A DNA stretch of 64,000 nucleotides from Sorangium cellulosum. GTDB lineage: Bacteria > Myxococcota_A > Polyangia > Polyangiales > Polyangiaceae. A model generated the notes under the pieces. That model ran no database searches. It was not told where the DNA came from and worked only from the letters and a program-made list of their open reading frames with translations. The stretch covers positions 7,392,501-7,456,500 of the forward strand of contig NZ_CP012673.1 in the NCBI RefSeq assembly GCF_002950945.1. Direction: 5' to 3'. A program made the translations under genes and the position numbers. Positions 58,726-64,000 of the stretch are shown piece after piece (the stretch's first letter is position 1; the number at the start of each line of letters is the position of its first letter).

Positions 58726-59886
58726 TCACGTGCTCCCGCGCGGCGTCGTCGCGCGGACGTTGAGGCGCTGCATGCAGTACGTGAGGCCGGCCCGCAGGTT
58801 GGCCTTGGTCACGATCGCGCTCAGGTCGAGCCCCAGCTCGACCATCGTCTGCGCGACGTTCGGGCGGATGCCGCAGACGATCCCCTCGGCGCCGAGCAGC
58901 TGGATGGACTTCACGATCTTGATCAGGTGATCCGCGACCTTCGTGTCCACCACCTGCACGCCGGTGAGGTCCAGGACCGCGAAGCGCGCGCCGCGGCGGC
59001 TGATCGCGTCGAGCAAGCTCTCCATCGCCTCGGCGGTCCTCGCGCTGTCGACGACCCCGATCATGGGCAGCGCCAGCACCCCGTCCCATACCTCGATGAT
59101 GGGCGCCGACAGGTCTCGAATGACCCGCTGCTGGGCCTCGATCACATCGACCTTCGTCTGCAGGGCCTGCTGCGCCCGCTTCGCCTCGGTCACGTCGAGC
59201 GAGAACCCGATGACGGATCGCACCTGCCCCGCGGGCTCCGAGACGGGGATCATCCAGCTCTCCCATACACAGCCGTGGGCCTCTGCCAGCCCGTGCATCA
59301 GGTCACCAGCCAAGGTGCGCCGGACATCGCCCGCGCTGTCGCCGTAGATCTCGAAGATGTTCTTTCCGACGAACTGTCCCGGCGTGTGACCGGCGGACTC
59401 CAGGCCTTTGCCGTCGTGGTAGGTGTACACTCCATCGGAGTCGACGGACCACACCACGACCGGGATGGCCTTGATCAGCGCGCCCAGGATCCGATCCCGG
59501 TCCCTCAGCCTGGTCAGCTCGTCCAGGACGCCGTCGTTGAGGGGCACGTCGCGGAGCGAGCCATAGATCAACTGCTCCTTGCGCGACCCGCGCACCACGC
59601 ACGAAAACCGTCGATAGCTGCGCTCCGCGCTCAGGATCCGGCCGTGAACCTGGACAGGGGTCGTGCTCCCACGGACCTGCTCCCACCCCGTCGAGAGCGC
59701 GCAGCGGTCCTCCGGGTGGAAGAGCTCGGTCAGCGGGGTTCCCTGCGAGAGCACAGGCCCGATCGTCCGGGCCAGCATGTCGCTCCACCGCAAGAGCGCG
59801 CCGTCGGATCTCGCGACGAACAGCATCTCTGGCGAGTGCGCGATGAATTCATCCAGCGAGCTCATGTCGCCATTGGCATCGGCCAT
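58726..59886 (-). CDS. PAS-STAS domain signalling protein (RsbR-like)
   Basis: The 386-residue protein carries two PAS domains (about 8-115 and 125-250; note YGDSAGDVRRTL and FSLDVTEAKRAQQAL), a short coiled coil and a STAS domain from about 265. The STAS part reads FAVLDLTGVQVVDTKVADHLIKIVKSI, and its serine/threonine position resembles RsbR-type proteins of stress signalling complexes (stressosomes). RsbS, RsbT and sigma-factor genes are not nearby. The ATG at 59886 is chosen with GGAGG about ten bases upstream; the longer frame to 59937 is Arg-rich noise. Confidence 0.85.
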   Translation of the reverse strand: MADANGDMSSLDEFIAHSPEMLFVARSDGALLRWSDMLARTIGPVLSQGTPLTELFHPEDRCALSTGWEQVRGSTTPVQVHGRILSAERSYRRFSCVVRGSRKEQLIYGSLRDVPLNDGVLDELTRLRDRDRILGALIKAIPVVVWSVDSDGVYTYHDGKGLESAGHTPGQFVGKNIFEIYGDSAGDVRRTLAGDLMHGLAEAHGCVWESWMIPVSEPAGQVRSVIGFSLDVTEAKRAQQALQTKVDVIEAQQRVIRDLSAPIIEVWDGVLALPMIGVVDSARTAEAMESLLDAISRRGARFAVLDLTGVQVVDTKVADHLIKIVKSIQLLGAEGIVCGIRPNVAQTMVELGLDLSAIVTKANLRAGLTYCMQRLNVRATTPRGST

Positions 59887-60321
59887 TGTACTGCGCCTCC
59901 CCTCCCGCAGCCGGACAGAAATACCGGAGCTGCGCATCGCAAACTACATTGACGTCGGCGTCGTATAGAACACGGGGCAATCCGGAACGCGAGCCAGGGT
60001 TCCGCCTTAACTTGCTTGCCAGAACGTAAAGGCCTCTGCCTCAAGCCACGTCCGCCGTGCAAATCTCGGTGGCTCGGATGCCCCGTACATAGCGGTTCGT
60101 CCCGGTGGAAGCCGCGCGCGCCGCTCGCCGGCGCGTTCGTCGCGGTGGGCCGCGCGATCCCCGCCCGGACCTGGGGCGCCCGCCTGCGCTGCCGGCGCGT
60201 GTACGCCGGGTCGTCCCGGTCGTCTCCTGGGGCGCTAAGCTCTGCGGCATGTACACGATCGGCTTCCTCGAGCCCTCCCCTGAAGACATGGAGCCCGCGC
60301 GGCCCTGCCGCCGCTAACATC
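59887..60321. other. Divergent intergenic region between PAS-STAS and nudC genes
   Basis: About 435 bases without a supported gene. The stretch 59930-60030 has reduced G/C content and holds TTGACG at 59949-59954 and TATAGA at 59964-59969, too close together to be one promoter. The remainder (60100-60320) is G/C-rich with short frames that lack coding bias or start signals. Confidence 0.4.
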
Positions 60322-61257
60322 ATGCCGCCCTCCCGCTTCCGTCCCTGGCTCGGCAAGCCGAGCTCACCCTCCCCCGAGATCGCCTGGTTCGCCTTCCGCG
60401 GCGACGAGCTCCTCGTCCGCGCGGCCGACAACGGCGACCTCTACGACATCCCCGCCGCGGCCGACCTCGCCGACCTCGGCGTGCCCGTCGTGCGGGCCCA
60501 GCCGCTCGGCGAGCTCGACGGCCGCCCGTGCCGCTCCGCCGAGCTTGCGCAGGGCGCGCCGGTACCGGAGGGGTACGCCTACGTCTCGCTCCGGCGCCTC
60601 TACGGGCGCATCGACCCGGAGCTGTTCGACCTCGCGGGCACGGCCTACCAGGTGCAGCACTGGGACCGGGCGCACCAGTACTGCGCGGCCTGCGGCGCCG
60701 AGCTGGAGACCGGGCTGGACGAGCGGGTGAAGCGGTGCGCCCGGTGCGCGAGCAGCTACTTCCCGCGGATCACGCCCGCGACCATCGTGCTCGTCGAGGA
60801 CGGCCCGCGGATCCTCATGACGCGGCAGGCGCGGTTCCCTGCGGGCATGTACGGCCTCGTCGCGGGCTTCGTCGAGCCGGGCGAGACGCTGGAGGCGTGC
60901 GTCGCGCGCGAGGTCCACGAGGAGACGGGCGTCGACATCGCGGACGTCACGTACTTCGGCAGCCAGCCCTGGCCGTTCCCCCACCAGATCATGGTCGGCT
61001 TCACCGCGCGTTACACCGGCGGCGAGCTCCGCGTCGACACGCGCGAGCTCGAGGACGCGCGCTGGTTCCACCGCGACGCGCTGCCGCTGCTGCCGCCGCC
61101 GCTCAGCATCGCGAGGAAGCTCATCGACGCGTGGCTCGCGCGCCCGCCGCGGGCTCCGGCGCGACGACCGCCCGGGGAGCTGGCCGGGCTCCAGACGCCG
61201 GGTGACGTCATGGCCCCGGCGATTGACGAGCGCGGTGGGGGTCTGAAAGGCGAGTAG
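60322..61257 (+). CDS. nudC: NAD(+)/NADH diphosphatase NudC
   Basis: NudC hydrolyses NADH and removes NAD caps from RNA in Escherichia coli. The 311-residue product has an N-terminal domain (about 1-115), a zinc ribbon (Cys121, Cys124, Cys139, Cys142), a Nudix box from Gly182 (GFVEPGETLEACVAREVHEETGV), and the NudC signature SQPWPFPHQ after it. Length and order are normal, with a non-conserved tail of about 40 residues. The ATG at 60322 gives a normal N-terminus; the longer frame upstream is not conserved-looking. Confidence 0.93.
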   Translation: MPPSRFRPWLGKPSSPSPEIAWFAFRGDELLVRAADNGDLYDIPAAADLADLGVPVVRAQPLGELDGRPCRSAELAQGAPVPEGYAYVSLRRLYGRIDPELFDLAGTAYQVQHWDRAHQYCAACGAELETGLDERVKRCARCASSYFPRITPATIVLVEDGPRILMTRQARFPAGMYGLVAGFVEPGETLEACVAREVHEETGVDIADVTYFGSQPWPFPHQIMVGFTARYTGGELRVDTRELEDARWFHRDALPLLPPPLSIARKLIDAWLARPPRAPARRPPGELAGLQTPGDVMAPAIDERGGGLKGE

Positions 61258-61282
61258 TGTTACCGCCGCCCCACGGCGCCCG

Positions 61283-62743
61283 TCACACGCGCCCGAGCTT
61301 CCAGGCGCCGCGGCGGAACATCAGCCAGCCTGCGACCGCGAGCGTCGAGAACGCCACCGCGATCGCGATGAACACGCCGAGCGGGCCGAGCCCGAAGGTG
61401 CGCGCGAGGGCCCACCCGAGCGGGATCTCCCACAGCCAGAAGCAGGCGAAGTTCAGGAGCGTGGGTGTCCTCGTGTCGCCCGCGCCGTTGAACGCCTGCG
61501 TGAACACGATGCCGAAGCCGTAGAACAGGAACCCGCACGCGATGATCCGCAGCGCCTGCGTGCCGAACCGGAGCACCTCCGGGTCGCTGGTGAACGCGCC
61601 GACGATCGGGCCCGCGGCCGCCACGAAGACGACGCCCACGGCGCTGAGCATGGCCGTGGTCCAGAGGCCCGCGCGGTAGACGGCGGCCTCGGCCCGGTCG
61701 GGGCGCCCCGCCCCGAGGTTCTGGCCGACCATCGTCGCCGCGGCGTTCCCGAGCCCCAGCGCCGGCAGGATCGCGAACACCACCACCCGCATCCCGATCG
61801 TGTAGCCCGCGAGCGCCGCGCTCCCGAAGGGGGCGATGATCCGCACCATGCCGATCCAGCTCGCCGTGCTGATGATCGCCTGGAAGGCGCCGCTCCCCCA
61901 CAGGCGGAGCAACGTCGCGAGCGCCCGCGGGTCGGGCACGAGGTCCCGCGCCCGGAGCTTGAGTCGGCCGCCGCCGCGCGCGAGCAGCACGACCTGCAGC
62001 GCCACGCCGGTCCCGCGGCCGAGCGTCGTCGCCACCGCCGCGCCCGTCACGCCGAGCTCCGGGAACGGGCCGAGGCCGAAGATGAAACACGGGCCGAGCG
62101 CCATGTTCAGCGCGTTCGAGAGCCAGAGCACCCGCATCGACAGCGCCGCGTCGCCGGCCCCGCGGAAGGCGGCGTTGATGACGAACAGCATCAGGATCGT
62201 CGCGTTGCCGAGCAGCATGATCGCGGCGAAGGGGCTGCCGGTCGCGATCACCGCGGGCGTCGCCCCCATCGCCGCGAGCAGGCGCGGCGCGAGCAGCGCG
62301 CCGGCGGCCGAGATGGGCAGCGAGACGAGCAGGCCGAGCACGATCGCCTGCCCCGCCATCGCGGCCGCCTCCTCGGGGCGCCCCTCGCCGGTCCGCCGCG
62401 CCACCGTGGCGGACGCGGCGACCGAGAGGCCCATCGCCACCGCGTACACCACGGCGAGCAGCGACTCCGTGAGCCCAACGGCGGCGACCGCGTCGGCGCC
62501 GAGCCGCGAGACCCAGAAGACGTCGACGACGACGAAGAGCGACTCCATGAGCATTTCCATGACCATCGGGATCGCGAGCAGGACGATCGCCCGGTCGATG
62601 GAGCCCTTCGTGAAGTCGTGCTCTCCGCCGCGGACGGCGTCGCGGAGCGTCGCCCAGGCGCCGGCGCCGCCGCGCAGGCCCGACGAGGGCGGGCCCGCGT
62701 CCGCGGGCGGGGCGAGGGCGGGTGGCGTGGCGTCGTTGCGCAT
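61283..62743 (-). CDS. MATE family exporter (DinF/NorM-like)
   Basis: Twelve predicted membrane segments in 486 residues, with the family pattern of two six-helix halves: MVMEMLMESLFVVVDVFWVSRLG in the first helix pair and GQNLGAGRPDRAEAAVYRAG in the second half. MATE proteins expel drugs or metabolites using Na+ or H+ gradients. A short Pro/Ala-rich N-terminal tail precedes the first helix. The ATG at 62743 is chosen; upstream the frame runs into a tandem repeat and gives artefact sequence (GRRLVGEAP units). It converges on nudC. Confidence 0.9.
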   Translation of the reverse strand: MRNDATPPALAPPADAGPPSSGLRGGAGAWATLRDAVRGGEHDFTKGSIDRAIVLLAIPMVMEMLMESLFVVVDVFWVSRLGADAVAAVGLTESLLAVVYAVAMGLSVAASATVARRTGEGRPEEAAAMAGQAIVLGLLVSLPISAAGALLAPRLLAAMGATPAVIATGSPFAAIMLLGNATILMLFVINAAFRGAGDAALSMRVLWLSNALNMALGPCFIFGLGPFPELGVTGAAVATTLGRGTGVALQVVLLARGGGRLKLRARDLVPDPRALATLLRLWGSGAFQAIISTASWIGMVRIIAPFGSAALAGYTIGMRVVVFAILPALGLGNAAATMVGQNLGAGRPDRAEAAVYRAGLWTTAMLSAVGVVFVAAAGPIVGAFTSDPEVLRFGTQALRIIACGFLFYGFGIVFTQAFNGAGDTRTPTLLNFACFWLWEIPLGWALARTFGLGPLGVFIAIAVAFSTLAVAGWLMFRRGAWKLGRV

Positions 62744-63098
62744 GAGGGGGGAGCAAGGTGATCGGCCGCGGCGGGTTCGTCCAGCGGCTTGGCAGCGCGC
62801 TTCCTGCTTGCTGCGTCTCCGCCGCGCCGGGCTGCCGCGTCGGAGGGCATTGGCCGGGCGCCTCGCCGACCAGACCCCGGGCATGTCCGACATGGCCGGG
62901 TGCCTCGCCGACCAGGCGCCGGCCCATATCCGATATGCCGGGGTGCCTCGCCGACCAGGCGCCGGCCCATATCCGATATGCCGGGGTGCCTGGCCGACCA
63001 GGCGCCGGCCCATGTCCGATATGCCGGGTGCCTTGCCGCCCAGGCGCCGGCCCATGTCGGGGCTTACGGCGCGTCCGGCGGGCGGCTGGCGGGGGTAA
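62744..63098. other. Gap between MATE and AAA genes, filled mainly by tandem repeat
   Basis: No gene is supported. About 210 of these 355 bases belong to the 43-bp repeat array. Frames through the array are open on both strands only because the repeat lacks stop codons in them. Confidence 0.5.
62852..63060. repeat. 43-bp tandem repeat, about five copies
   Basis: Units start near 62852, 62894, 62937, 62980 and 63023, with the middle three almost identical (two or three differences each). Each carries GCCTCGCCGACCAGGCGCC, then CCCATATCCGATAT, whose ATATC-C-GATAT core is a near-perfect palindrome. The first copy is diverged and the last is cut short. It lies 39 bases before the end of the AAA gene and upstream of the MATE gene, so it could affect expression of the exporter. 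Confidence 0.7.
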
Positions 63099-64000
63099 TC
63101 ACGAGGAGCGGTGGGCGTGGGCGCCGAGCAGGCTCCGGGTGAGCGGCCCCCCGTCGACGAGGAGCTCGTGCAGCGCCTCCTTGAGGTGCTCCTCGCCGAC
63201 CGCCGTGCCGCGCCCCGCGTCGGCCGCGAACAGCGCCGCCCGTCTCAGGAGCTCACGGATGAACGCCGCGCTCACCCCCTCGGTCCGCGCGATGAGCGGC
63301 GCGAGGTCGTCGCCCCTGAGCGAGAGGCCGCGCCCGTAGAGCGCGAGCAGCTTCCGCCGGCAGTCGTCGTCCGGCAGCGGGATCTCCACGGCGAGATCGA
63401 TCCGCCCCGGCCGCGCCGCCAGCGCCGGCTCCAGGGCCTGGGGGCGGTTGGTGGTCAAGAGGAAGATCACGTCGGTGTCCTCCGCGAGGCCGTCCATCTG
63501 ATTCAGGAGATCGAAGAGCAGCGGGGAGCGGCAGCTCGCGTCCGCGGTGTCGCGGTCCTGGGCGATGATATCGACGTCCTCGAGCACCACGAGCGAGGGC
63601 TGGAGCGACCGCGCCATCGCGCAGGCCTCCTTGAGGAGCTTCACCCCGAGCCCGGTGAGGAGCAGCGTGGTGCGCTCCCGCATCTGGCCCGCCAGGTACA
63701 TCGCGGTCAGGGTCTTGCCGGTGCCCGGGGGCCCGTAGAGGAGCAGCCCGCGCTTCAGGTGTCGCCCCGAGGCGAGCAGGGTTTGTCGGTGCCGGGAGAA
63801 GCCGACGGTCGACCGCTCGAGCCGCGCGAGCAGCGCCTCGGGCAGGATGAGCGCGTCGCGTTCGATCCGCGGGAGGCTCTGGAGCTCGATCTTGGTTCCG
63901 GGCGAGAAGCCGTCCGTGGTCTCGCTCAGGATGACCACGCGGCTGCGGTAGACGTTGAGCCGGCGCATGAGGACGCGGAGCTCGGCGAGCAGGCGCTGGG
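63099..64000 (-). CDS. AAA+ ATPase, 5' end beyond the window
   Basis: The frame is open through base 64000, so the ATG at 63968 is probably internal. The visible part contains Walker A GPPGTGKT, Walker B SLVVLEDVD, sensor-like LLTTNRP, the arginine-finger region ARPGRIDLAVEIPLP and a C-terminal lid helix bundle. This is the layout of CDC48/FtsH-like AAA proteins, without a protease domain in the visible part. Single-domain AAA proteins with a short alpha N-domain are common in myxobacteria; substrate unknown. Confidence 0.85.
   Translation of the reverse strand, partial: QRLLAELRVLMRRLNVYRSRVVILSETTDGFSPGTKIELQSLPRIERDALILPEALLARLERSTVGFSRHRQTLLASGRHLKRGLLLYGPPGTGKTLTAMYLAGQMRERTTLLLTGLGVKLLKEACAMARSLQPSLVVLEDVDIIAQDRDTADASCRSPLLFDLLNQMDGLAEDTDVIFLLTTNRPQALEPALAARPGRIDLAVEIPLPDDDCRRKLLALYGRGLSLRGDDLAPLIARTEGVSAAFIRELLRRAALFAADAGRGTAVGEEHLKEALHELLVDGGPLTRSLLGAHAHRSS

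Noticed and set aside
59949..59969. TTGACG and TATAGA as a promoter for nudC
   Set aside because: The hexamers are only nine bases apart, too close for a sigma-70-type promoter.
62744..63055. N-terminal extension of the MATE protein through the tandem repeat
   Set aside because: It gives low-complexity GRRLVGEAP units that do not precede normal MATE proteins; the ATG at 62743 gives a normal N-terminus.
1..64000. RNA genes, prophage, insertion sequences or natural-product clusters
   Set aside because: No tRNA cloverleaf, rRNA segment, transposase, integrase, phage structural gene, PKS or NRPS motif was recognised on reading; small structured RNAs could still be missed.

Overview
This window is high-GC DNA (about 72% by eye, strong G/C bias at third codon positions) that reads as chromosome from a myxobacterium, most likely a Polyangiales/Sorangium-type species. 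The evidence is the very high GC, the dense set of Ser/Thr kinases and multi-PAS histidine kinases, a Myxococcus-type cysteine-rich repeat protein at the left edge, an AgmX/PglI-like lipoprotein, and a lipoprotein/toxin/immunity cassette that resembles myxobacterial kin-discrimination loci. No rRNA, tRNA, transposase, integrase, phage gene, PKS/NRPS module or CRISPR array was recognised. Both edge genes are cut by the window.

Left part (1-13.8 kb): the end of a secreted PPC/DUF4215 protein; a single-chain tetraheme cytochrome / 2x[4Fe-4S] ferredoxin / FAD-NAD(P) oxidoreductase; a von Willebrand A protein; and mltG. On the minus strand follows a coupled cassette (12074 down to 6291): a lipoprotein, an exported toxin with a pre-toxin TG-like segment and a C-terminal PD-(D/E)XK nuclease, and two tandem paralogous candidate immunity proteins. 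Beyond it lie a frame-disrupted small gene and a noncoding element built on a perfect 36-bp inverted repeat.

Ion and carbon region (13.8-25.9 kb): three minus-strand genes joined by GTGA overlaps encode an MscS channel and two cation/proton antiporters. Glucokinase follows, then zwf-opcA-pgl with 4-bp overlaps (oxidative pentose phosphate entry). A CarH-like B12-binding sensor overlaps a PAS histidine kinase. A DUF433 gene closes the region.

Signalling region (26-38 kb): a cysteine-rich lipoprotein, a kinase-AAA-TPR giant, a PlsC acyltransferase, a small Cys-rich ORF, and a CheB-CheR-PAS-histidine kinase fusion with a receiver protein and a stand-alone CheB carrying a zinc-ribbon tail.

Right part (38-64 kb): Uma2 nuclease-like protein, AlkD-like repair protein with a histone-H1-like tail, ferritin-like protein, S9 peptidase, DUF3516 Ski2-like helicase, hybrid histidine kinase, rhodanese, zinc-ribbon protein, a Ser/Thr kinase with fifteen decapeptide repeats, SH3 protein, MscS channel, HerA/DUF87 ATPase, a LytS/LytTR two-component pair, a PAS-STAS protein, NudC, a MATE exporter, a 43-bp tandem repeat array and the end of an AAA ATPase. 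Gene calls rest on reading frame, codon bias, start-site context and recognisable motifs. No database search was possible.
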